NCBI GenBank assembly: GCA_021298215.1
Contig: JAJTEE010000004.1
Location: forward strand, 81,676-145,675
DNA length: 64,000 nucleotides
From: Alphaproteobacteria bacterium
GTDB taxonomy: Bacteria; Pseudomonadota; Alphaproteobacteria; Paracaedibacterales; CAITNM01
Direction of reading: 5' to 3'
How positions within the stretch are numbered: position 1 is the stretch's first letter; the number at the start of each line of letters is the position of its first letter. A model generated the notes under the pieces. The model made no database searches, was not told the DNA's origin, and saw nothing but the letters and a program-made list of their open reading frames with translations. The position numbers and the translations under genes were made by a program. Shown here piece after piece: positions 23,927-32,138 of the stretch.

Positions 23927-24488
23927 AAACAATTTCTTCACTAGGCTCAACAACGATCCAAAAGTTGTCTTGCAATTCTTGCTCAAGCTGGTTAGACCCC
24001 CAGCCAGTATAACCCAAAGCAAGCAAGAACTTTCTAGGGCCCTGACCTTGAGCTAAAGTTTTTAAAATATCAAGCGTCGCCGTAATACAAAAATTTTCGC
24101 CAATACGTACTGTAGAATCGCTCTGATAGTCAGGAGAATGCAATACAAATCCGCGACTTACTTCAACAGGACCGCCTGTGTGCATTTGCACTTCTCGATG
24201 AGAAGGAGTCGTTGCAATATCAAGCTGCATCAGTAAATCATTAAACGTAAGAGAATTGAGAGATTTATTAATCAAAAGGCCAATAGCACCATATTCATCA
24301 TGTCCACATATATAAATAACAGCATGCGCAAAGCGGCTATCTTCCATATACGGCATAGCAACTAACAGCTTACCCGTTAGGTAATAATCGTTTTTTTTAA
24401 ATTTTTCTTTCGAGTCTGAATCTAACACGCGACGCACTTTGTCCTCATAACATTTTATAGAAGCTACATACTCCTGAAGTCCTATCAT
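23835..24488 (-). CDS. UPF0301 (YqgE/DUF179) family protein
   Basis: A 217-residue member of the conserved YqgE/AlgH family of unknown biochemical role. Signatures are YLTGKLLVAMPYMEDSRFAHAVIYICGHDEYGAIGLLINK, VQMHTGGPVEVSRGFVLHS, LALGYTGWGSNQLEQELQDNFWIV and the terminal WRAAMASLGVDPLTLS. The N-terminal 35 residues before YLTG are longer than usual, and a shorter start is possible. The family-typical C-terminus confirms that the 92-bp convergent overlap with the Sel1 gene is real. Confidence 0.88.
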   Translation of the reverse strand: MIGLQEYVASIKCYEDKVRRVLDSDSKEKFKKNDYYLTGKLLVAMPYMEDSRFAHAVIYICGHDEYGAIGLLINKSLNSLTFNDLLMQLDIATTPSHREVQMHTGGPVEVSRGFVLHSPDYQSDSTVRIGENFCITATLDILKTLAQGQGPRKFLLALGYTGWGSNQLEQELQDNFWIVVEPSEEIVFSSALDFRWRAAMASLGVDPLTLSLESGRA

Positions 24489-24540
24489 CTTAATGCATTA
24501 AATGTTACTATTCGCTTAACAAAAAGAAAAAAGATATTGA

Positions 24541-25626
24541 ATGCATTTAAAAATAGAAACGCAAAATGACCTATTTTTATTTATTGAATACTTAAAAAAT
24601 TCCTCTCCTGATTGGATTGCCGTTGATACTGAATTTCATCGCGAGTCTACCTATTTCGCTATTCTTAGCCTTATTCAAATTGCCACAGTATCTCAAACGT
24701 GGGTTATCGATGCGCTTAGTGTGACCGATTTGACACCCCTTAAAACAATTTTAGAAAACCCACAGATCAAGAAAATTTTTCATGCAGGTGATCAAGATTG
24801 GGCCATTCTTAAAAGAGCCACCGGTGCTGTTACCTGGCCTTTCACAGATACTCAAATAATGGCCTGCTTTGCAAAAATGGAGCACAGCAGTAGCCTTGAT
24901 TCTCTTGTTTTAAAACTGCTCGGCACAACCGCTGATAAATCACAACAAAAAACCAACTGGATCATCCGTCCTTTAAGTAACAAACAGCTTGAGTATGCTG
25001 CTGATGATGCCGCTTATCTTGCACAAATTTATCCAATCCTTGAACAGAAACTTTGGTCGTTAAATCGCAGTGCATGGATAGATCAAGAAATGAAACTTCT
25101 TTTAAAGAAATATCGCTCCACTCAATCAAAAGATTGGCTCAAATTATGCTTTGTAGGCTGCAAATGGCCTATACCATTTTACGCATTAGGTCTCGCAAAA
25201 TGGCGCGAAAAATGGGCAAAAAAGCTTGATATTCCTAGAAGACACGTGATTGCTGATTTTCTTTTAGATCAAATTCTTCGCAAGAAAAACCTTAATCATA
25301 TCAACGAAGAAAATTGCCACCCAAAGGCGTACAACGATTTGCAAAAAACATGGAAAAATCTTGTTTTTGCTGAGAGTCATCAGTCGCCTGAATACATGAA
25401 AAAATTATGCCAAATGGCAGATAATCACGCTCAAATATTTAATCCCACGCAAAAAGCTCTCTTGAAAAAATGGAAAACAAAGATCAACTACACCGCTGGA
25501 AACCTTGGGATCCCACCCCATTATATTCTTAATAAACAGCAACTTATACAAATGGTGACCGGCCAAAAAAGGCACACGCTAACTGGTTGGCGTAAAGAAG
25601 TCTTGAAGGAAATTAAGCTCCAATAG
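24541..25626 (+). CDS. rnd: Ribonuclease D
   Basis: A 3'-5' exoribonuclease for tRNA and small RNA maturation. The DEDDy catalytic residues are seen as D29 and E31 in AVDTEFHRES, the Asp in FHAGDQDWAIL, and the Y-x3-D pattern in EYAADDAAYL. The 361-residue length and the C-terminal helical region (HRDC-like, weakly conserved) fit RNase D. It is monocistronic and divergent from yqgE. Confidence 0.92.
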   Translation: MHLKIETQNDLFLFIEYLKNSSPDWIAVDTEFHRESTYFAILSLIQIATVSQTWVIDALSVTDLTPLKTILENPQIKKIFHAGDQDWAILKRATGAVTWPFTDTQIMACFAKMEHSSSLDSLVLKLLGTTADKSQQKTNWIIRPLSNKQLEYAADDAAYLAQIYPILEQKLWSLNRSAWIDQEMKLLLKKYRSTQSKDWLKLCFVGCKWPIPFYALGLAKWREKWAKKLDIPRRHVIADFLLDQILRKKNLNHINEENCHPKAYNDLQKTWKNLVFAESHQSPEYMKKLCQMADNHAQIFNPTQKALLKKWKTKINYTAGNLGIPPHYILNKQQLIQMVTGQKRHTLTGWRKEVLKEIKLQ

Positions 25627-25712
25627 CTCAGTCCAGCCGATAAACTCAATTTACCTTTTATTAATTTCTCATTTTCTAGAATAGATTTATCAACCATATC
25701 CCGAGTATTGTC

Positions 25713-26723
25713 ATGAAAATTTTCAAATTTCTCCTATGCTTTTTCCTAAACATAACATTTCTAACTGCAGCAGAAGCAGAAGACGGTGAGGTAATTGTCA
25801 CCGGTGGTGCTGGCTACATCGGCTTATCGACCTGCAGACTTTTGGAAGATGCAGGCTTCACTCCTGTTACCATTGATGATTTCTCAAATTCCGTAATGCC
25901 TATCATAAAATGGGGACCTATCGAGCAAGCGGATATTCGCAACCGCAACCAATTACGCGAAATTATTATGCAACATCACCCCAGAGCCATCATTGACCTG
26001 GCCGCAAAAATTTATGTACCAGAATCCGTTGAAAAACCAGGACTTTACCATGAAGTAAACGTAAACGGCAGTAAAAATGTTCTGGAGATCGCGCAAGAAT
26101 TAGGTATTCCAGTTGTCTTTGCTTCAACGTCCGCTGTATATGGCACATTAGAGTCTGACACCCCTGTACCAATCACAAGACAATTAGCACCAGAAAGCCC
26201 TTATGCAGAAAATAAAAGAGACACCGAACTTGATCTTCAAGCAACCACTATTCCTTACGCAATATTACGCTATTTCAATGTCAGCGGCGTAGATCACGAA
26301 ACAGATAATACCGATGGTCATTCTCAACAGCTTGTTCCAGCACTAGTCAACGCCTTTAAAAAGGACTCTGTCGAAGTCACTGTTTTTGGTGAAGACTATC
26401 CCACTCGAGATGGCACGTGTATTCGCGACTATGTACATGTGGTTGATGTCGCGCGCGCTAACGTAATGGCTGTGCAGTATCTTTTGGGCGGCAATCCTTC
26501 CATCACTGCCAATATCGGCACTGGAACAGGCTTTACCGTGAAAGAAGTCCTAACAGCTGTAGCTCGCTACACCAATATGGATTACACCATCAACAATCCT
26601 GGCAGACGCCCTGGTGATGTTCCAATTGTTGTCGCAGACACCATCGAAGCAAGAGAACAACTTGAATGGGAACCAATGAAGTCATCCCTTGCTGAAATTG
26701 TTGGATCTTATTATCAAGGATAA
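25713..26723 (+). CDS. GalE-type UDP-sugar 4-epimerase with an N-terminal signal peptide
   Basis: Residues 27-336 are a complete short-chain epimerase of the GalE group: NAD-binding VTGGAGYIG (29-37), DLAAKIYVPESVEKP, the catalytic triad Ser in FASTSAVYG (136-144), Tyr164 and Lys168 in SPYAENK, LRYFNVSG, DGTCIRDYVHVVDVARA, NIGTGTGFTVKEV and RRPGDVP. In front sits MKIFKFLLCFFLNITFLTAA followed by EAED, a credible Sec signal peptide with a basic start, hydrophobic core and AEA cleavage site. No ATG, GTG or TTG lies between this leader and the Rossmann motif, so a leaderless start is not available in frame. A periplasmic or secreted epimerase would lack bacterial NAD and UDP-sugar unless these are supplied from a host. 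The gene stands alone. Confidence 0.85.
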   Translation: MKIFKFLLCFFLNITFLTAAEAEDGEVIVTGGAGYIGLSTCRLLEDAGFTPVTIDDFSNSVMPIIKWGPIEQADIRNRNQLREIIMQHHPRAIIDLAAKIYVPESVEKPGLYHEVNVNGSKNVLEIAQELGIPVVFASTSAVYGTLESDTPVPITRQLAPESPYAENKRDTELDLQATTIPYAILRYFNVSGVDHETDNTDGHSQQLVPALVNAFKKDSVEVTVFGEDYPTRDGTCIRDYVHVVDVARANVMAVQYLLGGNPSITANIGTGTGFTVKEVLTAVARYTNMDYTINNPGRRPGDVPIVVADTIEAREQLEWEPMKSSLAEIVGSYYQG

Positions 26724-26805
26724 ACCTTACAGATCTAAAAATCATCTTGCCCGCAGACCAAAACATCTTTATACCTAGTTCTATGTGAATTAAAAAAGTA
26801 ACGTT

Positions 26806-27240
26806 ATGGCCGCGGGCAAACTTGATAAAGAAGCGATTGTTGAACTAGCTGAAATTTTAAAAGAAACAGACCTTTCAGAAATCGAATACGAAGCCAGCGG
26901 TGTTAAAATCCGCGTCGCACGCCAAATGGCAGCTTCCTTTGCAAACATACCGATGCAAGCAGCTCCAACAGCACAAGGCGCTGCACCCGCGCCTTCAGCA
27001 ACACACCCAGGAACAGTAAAATCTCCTATGGTTGGAACTGTTTATTTATCCCCTGAACCAGGCGCAATGCCTTTTGTGAAAACAGGCGATAGCGTTAGTG
27101 CAGGCCAAACGCTTCTTATTATTGAAGCCATGAAGGTTATGAACCCTATTAAGGCTCCAAAAGCAGGCACTGTTACAAAAATCTTTGTAAAAGATGCTGA
27201 GCCTACTGAATTCGACGCACCTTTGTTAATTATTGAGTAG
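26806..27240 (+). CDS. accB: Biotin carboxyl carrier protein of acetyl-CoA carboxylase
   Basis: Carries biotin between the carboxylase and transferase centres in the first step of fatty-acid synthesis. The 144-residue protein has the N-terminal helix region, an Ala/Pro/Gln linker (about 41-70) and the biotinyl domain [11 protein letters not shown] with the biotinylated Lys110 in EAMKVMN. Its stop is 2 bp before the accC ATG. Confidence 0.97.
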   Translation: MAAGKLDKEAIVELAEILKETDLSEIEYEASGVKIRVARQMAASFANIPMQAAPTAQGAAPAPSATHPGTVKSPMVGTVYLSPEPGAMPFVKTGDSVSAGQTLLIIEAMKVMNPIKAPKAGTVTKIFVKDAEPTEFDAPLLIIE

Positions 27241-27242
27241 CA

Positions 27243-28589
27243 ATGAAATTATTTGAAAAAGTTCTCATCGCTAACCGTGGGGAAATCGCTCTACGCATCT
27301 TACGTGCGTGTAAAGAAATGGGCATTAAAACCGTTGCTATCCACTCAACTGCCGATGAAACAAGCAAACATGTACGCCTAGCCGATGAAAGCGTATGCAT
27401 AGGCCCACCCTCTGCTAAAGATAGCTACCTTAAAATGTCAGCGATTATCAGTGCTGCCGAAGTCACCGGTGCTGATGCCATTCATCCTGGTTTTGGCTTT
27501 CTATCGGAAAATGCTGCCTTTGCACAAATGGTTGAAGAACATGGCATTACATTCATCGGCCCTACTCCCCAACATATCACCATGATGGGTGATAAAATCA
27601 CCGCAAAAAAAACCATGATTGACCTTGGCGTACCAGTAGTGCCAGGCACAGAAGGCGCCGTCAACGTCGATAATGCCATCGAATGGGCAAATAAAATTGG
27701 TTACCCAGTTATTGTTAAAGCAACCTCTGGAGGTGGCGGTAAAGGCATGAAAGTTGCCACGTCCGACGAAGAAGTCGTCAACGCCGTTCGCCTAGCTGGC
27801 GTTGAAGCTAAAGCAAACTTCGGTAATGACGAAGTCTACATGGAACGCTATTTACGCCGTCCTCGTCACATTGAAATTCAAGTGGTAGCAGACACGCACG
27901 GTAACGCCGTAAACCTTGGGGAACGCGATTGTTCCATTCAGCGTCGCCATCAAAAAGTGTGGGAAGAAGCCCCGTCTCCTGCTCTAGCACAAGATCAACG
28001 CAGAACGCTCGGCGACATTGTCAACAAAGCTATGAAAAAAATGGGCTACCGCGGTGTTGGTACCTTAGAATTTCTATTCGAAGATGGTCAATTTTTCTTC
28101 ATGGAAATGAACACGCGTATTCAGGTTGAGCACCCTGTCACCGAAATGGTCACCGGGATCGATCTTATTAAAGAACAGATCATGATTGCTGCAGGCCATC
28201 CTCTTTCTTTCAAACAAGAAGACATCAAAATCACTGGTCATGCTATTGAATGCCGTATTAATGCAGAAGACCCGGAAACATTTGCACCTTCACCTGGAAA
28301 AGTGATTGCTTATCACACGCCAGGAGGATTTGGTGTGCGCGTCGATAGCCATGTGTATGGTGGATACGTCGTCCCTCCGCACTACGACAGCATGGTCGCA
28401 AAACTTATTGTTCATGGAAAAAATCGTGAAGAAGCCATGCAAAAAGTTAAACGCTGCCTCGATGAATACATCGTTGATGGGATTAAAACCACCATCCCTC
28501 TCCATCGCATGCTTGTCGATAATCCCGACATGCGCAAAGGCGATTACGATATCCATTGGCTAGAAAAACATCTCAAAAAAGACGCCTAA
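27243..28589 (+). CDS. accC: Biotin carboxylase subunit of acetyl-CoA carboxylase
   Basis: An ATP-grasp enzyme that carboxylates biotin on AccB. The 448-residue protein carries [34 protein letters not shown], the ATP loop [41 protein letters not shown], and [14 protein letters not shown] with the catalytic Arg. It forms a tight operon with accB; the carboxyltransferase genes accA and accD are elsewhere. Confidence 0.97.
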   Translation: MKLFEKVLIANRGEIALRILRACKEMGIKTVAIHSTADETSKHVRLADESVCIGPPSAKDSYLKMSAIISAAEVTGADAIHPGFGFLSENAAFAQMVEEHGITFIGPTPQHITMMGDKITAKKTMIDLGVPVVPGTEGAVNVDNAIEWANKIGYPVIVKATSGGGGKGMKVATSDEEVVNAVRLAGVEAKANFGNDEVYMERYLRRPRHIEIQVVADTHGNAVNLGERDCSIQRRHQKVWEEAPSPALAQDQRRTLGDIVNKAMKKMGYRGVGTLEFLFEDGQFFFMEMNTRIQVEHPVTEMVTGIDLIKEQIMIAAGHPLSFKQEDIKITGHAIECRINAEDPETFAPSPGKVIAYHTPGGFGVRVDSHVYGGYVVPPHYDSMVAKLIVHGKNREEAMQKVKRCLDEYIVDGIKTTIPLHRMLVDNPDMRKGDYDIHWLEKHLKKDA

Positions 28590-28594
28590 TTAAT

Positions 28595-28636
28595 TTATTG
28601 CTTCAGGAAAAGTACGCCAGTTTATTGAAGCAATAA
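28595..28636. terminator. Inverted repeat at the accC/exoD convergence
   Basis: TTATTGCTTCA and TGAAGCAATAA form a perfect 11-bp stem around a 20-nt loop that includes the exoD stop codon. No long T run follows, so this is a likely but not classical bidirectional terminator. Confidence 0.55.
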
Positions 28637-29251
28637 CGCACACAAATTATAAACAATTTTTTGCACCAACAGAAATGCAACATTAAAAGATGCAGCAAAA
28701 AATGTAAAAATACCTACGCTAATAACATAGCCAAACAGCATAAAAAGACCATCCCTTGCAAGCACTCCAAGCGCTAAAAAAACCAAAGCAATGCCACATA
28801 AAAAATTCCCTAAAGGAATGGGCAGTGCGATAAGTATTCCGTGCATTAAACACACCACTCCTAAAAATCTTTCTAAAAAAGCAGAAGTTAACAAAGTAAG
28901 ACGAGGCTTAAGAATTCTCTCAATTTTTGCAAGATAAGGGCTGAAGATATTCAACGCGATCTCAAGATGCTTTTTTGATAGTCTTTGATTAGCTATAGCT
29001 TTTGGAAACCAAGCTTTTTGTCTCTTTAACAACATTTGCATACTTACAAAAATAAGCAGTACACCAAACAGAATAGAAACCCCAGGAATCGAAGCAATCA
29101 AACAGGCATTAGGAATTGCCAATATAAGTAACAGCAAGCCAAATGACCTTTCTTCAAGCCCTTTAATGAACTCAGCAAAGGTAAAATGCTCACGCCTAAT
29201 ACCTTTTAAAAAGGCATGCATGATTTCTGTAATTTTTTCTCCTGCAGCCAT
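28622..29251 (-). CDS. ExoD family membrane protein
   Basis: ExoD-type proteins are polytopic membrane proteins first linked to exopolysaccharide synthesis in rhizobia; their biochemical role is unclear. The motif EERSFGLLLLILAIPNACLIASIPGVSILFG followed by QMLLKRQKAWFPKAI matches the family signature. Four or five hydrophobic segments follow, including LALGVLARDGLFMLFG. The ATG at 29251, with AGGA six bases upstream, is preferred over a TTG 12 codons earlier. Confidence 0.85.
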   Translation of the reverse strand: MAAGEKITEIMHAFLKGIRREHFTFAEFIKGLEERSFGLLLLILAIPNACLIASIPGVSILFGVLLIFVSMQMLLKRQKAWFPKAIANQRLSKKHLEIALNIFSPYLAKIERILKPRLTLLTSAFLERFLGVVCLMHGILIALPIPLGNFLCGIALVFLALGVLARDGLFMLFGYVISVGIFTFFAASFNVAFLLVQKIVYNLCALLLQ

Positions 29252-29407
29252 AAAATTCCTAAAGCTCTCAAGCCACCACGATAGCAACTCAGCTTTAAAA
29301 TAATATTAAAAATAGTGGAAGTGAGTTGATTTTCCTCTCTCACCCCACTTCATCAACCAATTGTTAATAACCTTATTCCATACTAAAAAAAAACACGTGT
29401 TACAAAA

Positions 29408-30265
29408 GTGCGTTTTTGGATTGGTACCGGCCTCGTCATTACGTCCGTTCTATTAGGATACCTAATAGGCGGCGGGCATCTTATTGCCTTAGCGCAACCT
29501 TCTGAAATTATTATCATTGTTGGTGTTGGCATTGGCTCTTTCATCATTGCTAATTCCAGTAAAACCCTCAGCCGCCTAAAAGGCGCTCTAAAAATAGCGC
29601 GAAAAGGGCCAACCTACACCGAAGAAGACTATCTTGAATCGCTATTGCTTCAATTTACTCTGTTTAAAGAAGCACGAAATAAAGGCATGCTCTCACTTGA
29701 ACATCATATCGACAACCCTCACGAAAGCATCATTTTCCAAAGCTACCCCATATTCATGCAACATCCAGATGCGCTGAATTTCCTATGCGATTATTTGCGC
29801 ATCATGTCCATGGGCTGCGAAGACCCTTTTCTCATCGAAGGACTCATGGATCAAGAACTTACAATCCTTGAAGAAGACAACGATCACGTCGTTTCAGCGA
29901 TACAAACGCTGGCGGACGCCGCTCCTGCACTTGGAATTGTTGCAGCCGTTCTAGGTGTGATTCACACAATGGGTGCTATTGATCAGCCACCTGCTGCTTT
30001 AGTTCGCTTAATTGCCGGCGCTCTTGTTGGAACATTTTTAGGTGTGCTTATTGCCTATGGATTTTTAGCGCCTATTGCTCAATCCCTGAAAGAAGCCTAC
30101 GCTGCTAAAAGAGGATTTCTCGTCGTTATTCGCACTGGTATTCTTGCATACTTAAATGATCAAGCACCCATCGTTGCAATAGAATTCGCCCGCAAAAATA
30201 TAGATCCTCTCTTAAGACCATCCTTTGATGAACTTGAACAAGCCACCAGAGAATTAAAACAATAA
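29408..30265 (+). CDS. motA: Flagellar motor stator protein MotA
   Basis: MotA forms the five-fold ring of the proton-driven stator. The 285-residue protein has TM helices at about 4-27 and 33-50, the cytoplasmic loop with LLLQFTLFKEARNKGMLSLEHHI, then DAAPALGIVAAVLGVIHTM and LVGTFLGVLIAYGFLAPIA as TM3 and TM4, with conserved Pro173-like and Pro222-like positions visible. The GTG start at 29408 is used. Its stop overlaps the motB ATG (TAATG). Confidence 0.95.
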   Translation: MRFWIGTGLVITSVLLGYLIGGGHLIALAQPSEIIIIVGVGIGSFIIANSSKTLSRLKGALKIARKGPTYTEEDYLESLLLQFTLFKEARNKGMLSLEHHIDNPHESIIFQSYPIFMQHPDALNFLCDYLRIMSMGCEDPFLIEGLMDQELTILEEDNDHVVSAIQTLADAAPALGIVAAVLGVIHTMGAIDQPPAALVRLIAGALVGTFLGVLIAYGFLAPIAQSLKEAYAAKRGFLVVIRTGILAYLNDQAPIVAIEFARKNIDPLLRPSFDELEQATRELKQ

Positions 30266-31389
30266 TGCAAGACCGCCCAATCATTATCAAAAAATACAAG
30301 AAAAAGCGTCACGCTACGCACGGCGGATCCTGGAAAATAGCGTACGCCGACTTCATCACCTCCATGATGGCATTATTTCTATTAATGTGGCTAATAAGCA
30401 TTACAACCGAAGACTCTAGAAAAGCTATCTCTGAATATTTCACCACCAGCGTTATTAATATGAAATCAGCAAATGCTGGCACGGGAATGATCAATGGCAA
30501 TAGCTCCATTAGCCAGAATGGTAATAACGATGACGAAGAACTAAAAGAAGACCCAAATAATCAACGTAATTCCTATAATTCAAACGTCGTTATCCAAAGC
30601 AATCAACATATCCAACAAATATCACCCCATGTTTCAACAAACACTCATACCACTAACAAAGAACCTTTAGGTACTATTGATGAAGATACTCATGAAGCTT
30701 ATTTAAAAAAAACGCAGGAAAAAGAACATCCTAAAGACGTCGAAGAAGCCAGCAAAAAAACCGCAGAAATAATCAAACAAAATCAACAGGAAACACATAA
30801 GAATATTCAAGAAATTACTAAGGCCGTAGAAGCCATCAAACAAGTGCAGCAAGAAACACGTAAAAACATTGAAGACAGCATCAAAAATGCCTTCAATTCG
30901 CTGGAAGAAGTCGAGAAATTCAAACACAATCTTATTATTGAGCTGACCGATGAAGGCATCAAAATTCAAATCGTTGATAGTAACGACCAAGAAATGTTCA
31001 AAACAGGAAGCGCTGTTCCACTAAAGTTTACTGAAAAAATCATCCGAAGCCTCGGAGAAATTCTTGCAACAATTCCCAATAAAATTGAGATCACAGGACA
31101 CACCGATTCTAGCCCTTATCGCCGAAAAAAACGCTATGGTAATTGGGAATTATCTGCCGATCGCGCAAATTCAACTCGTCGTCTTTTAGAAGAATGTGGG
31201 GTCACTAATGACCGATTTGATGAAGTCAACGGACGTGCAGACAAAGATCTTCTAAATAAAGAAAAACCAACATCTCCTGAAAACAGACGCGTTAGCATTA
31301 CCATCTTATATAACAGCTTAGAAGAAGACGAGACTGAAGCTAAACCTCAGAAAAACCACAATACCAGCGCACCAAAAATAATTCTATAA
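30265..31389 (+). CDS. motB: Flagellar motor stator protein MotB with an extended linker
   Basis: MotB anchors the stator to peptidoglycan and carries protons. It starts with a basic cytoplasmic tail, then the single TM helix with the proton-binding Asp29 in YADFITSMMALFLLMWL. The C-terminal OmpA-like domain has EITGHTDSSPY, NWELSADRANSTRR and ENRRVSITI. Between them lies an unusually long, low-complexity linker (about residues 70-215) that is rich in Asn/Gln and then forms a Lys/Glu coiled coil. The last 43 bp overlap the 3' end of uppP on the other strand. Confidence 0.94.
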   Translation: MQDRPIIIKKYKKKRHATHGGSWKIAYADFITSMMALFLLMWLISITTEDSRKAISEYFTTSVINMKSANAGTGMINGNSSISQNGNNDDEELKEDPNNQRNSYNSNVVIQSNQHIQQISPHVSTNTHTTNKEPLGTIDEDTHEAYLKKTQEKEHPKDVEEASKKTAEIIKQNQQETHKNIQEITKAVEAIKQVQQETRKNIEDSIKNAFNSLEEVEKFKHNLIIELTDEGIKIQIVDSNDQEMFKTGSAVPLKFTEKIIRSLGEILATIPNKIEITGHTDSSPYRRKKRYGNWELSADRANSTRRLLEECGVTNDRFDEVNGRADKDLLNKEKPTSPENRRVSITILYNSLEEDETEAKPQKNHNTSAPKIIL

Positions 31390-32138
31390 ATGCCAAAATA
31401 GAAAAAGCTAAAACGTCCCAGAAACCATAAAAGTATCTGAATAGTTATAATCCCAAGGCCTGCCGTCATGCCAATTAAAATAAGCTGAGCAACGGAAAAC
31501 AACTCTTTCACATTTGCGCTATCAAGCAACACCAAGGTAGATGCACCTAAGATCGTGGGAATTGCCATCAAAAATGTAAAACGTGTTGCTTCCACTCTAT
31601 TTAATCCCAAAAATCTTGCCGCCGTTAAACAAACACCGGAACGACTAGCGCCTGGAATAAACGCAAAACATTGCATTATTCCAACAAAAATTCCTCGCTT
31701 ATACGTAACCAAGCGATCTTTCACTGGATTAGAATCCGAAATAATCAAAAGTACGCCAAAAACAATACTCGCGATACCCATTACGTAAAGGCTTTCTGAT
31801 GTCGCCCCATATATTTTCTTAATACCAAAACCAACTGCTAGCGCCGGAATTGAGCTCAGAACTAAAATCCATGCCGAATCTCGGTACTTCTTACTTGGAT
31901 GCTTTTTTAACCCCTTAATGTCAGACATACATATTCCAAAAATCATGGAGCAAATATCTTTGATGAAATAAATAAACAATGCCAACAGCGATCCAAAATG
32001 CAACGCCACATGCATTTCAAAACTTGCTGTACTCGAACCAAAAAGCTTTTCCAATACAATAAGATGCGCACTTGAACTTATAGGCAAAAATTCTGCAATG
32101 CCTTGAAATAGACTTAAAAAAATTAAATCTTTTGCCAT
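31347..32138 (-). CDS. uppP: Undecaprenyl-diphosphatase
   Basis: Dephosphorylates undecaprenyl diphosphate to recycle the lipid carrier for peptidoglycan and other polymers. The 263-residue membrane protein carries the N-terminal active-site motif LFQGIAEFLPISSSAHLIVLEKL and the second motif FAFIPGASRSGVCLTAARFLG. It follows acnA without a gap and converges on motB with overlapping ends. Confidence 0.96.
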   Translation of the reverse strand: MAKDLIFLSLFQGIAEFLPISSSAHLIVLEKLFGSSTASFEMHVALHFGSLLALFIYFIKDICSMIFGICMSDIKGLKKHPSKKYRDSAWILVLSSIPALAVGFGIKKIYGATSESLYVMGIASIVFGVLLIISDSNPVKDRLVTYKRGIFVGIMQCFAFIPGASRSGVCLTAARFLGLNRVEATRFTFLMAIPTILGASTLVLLDSANVKELFSVAQLILIGMTAGLGIITIQILLWFLGRFSFFYFGIYRIIFGALVLWFF

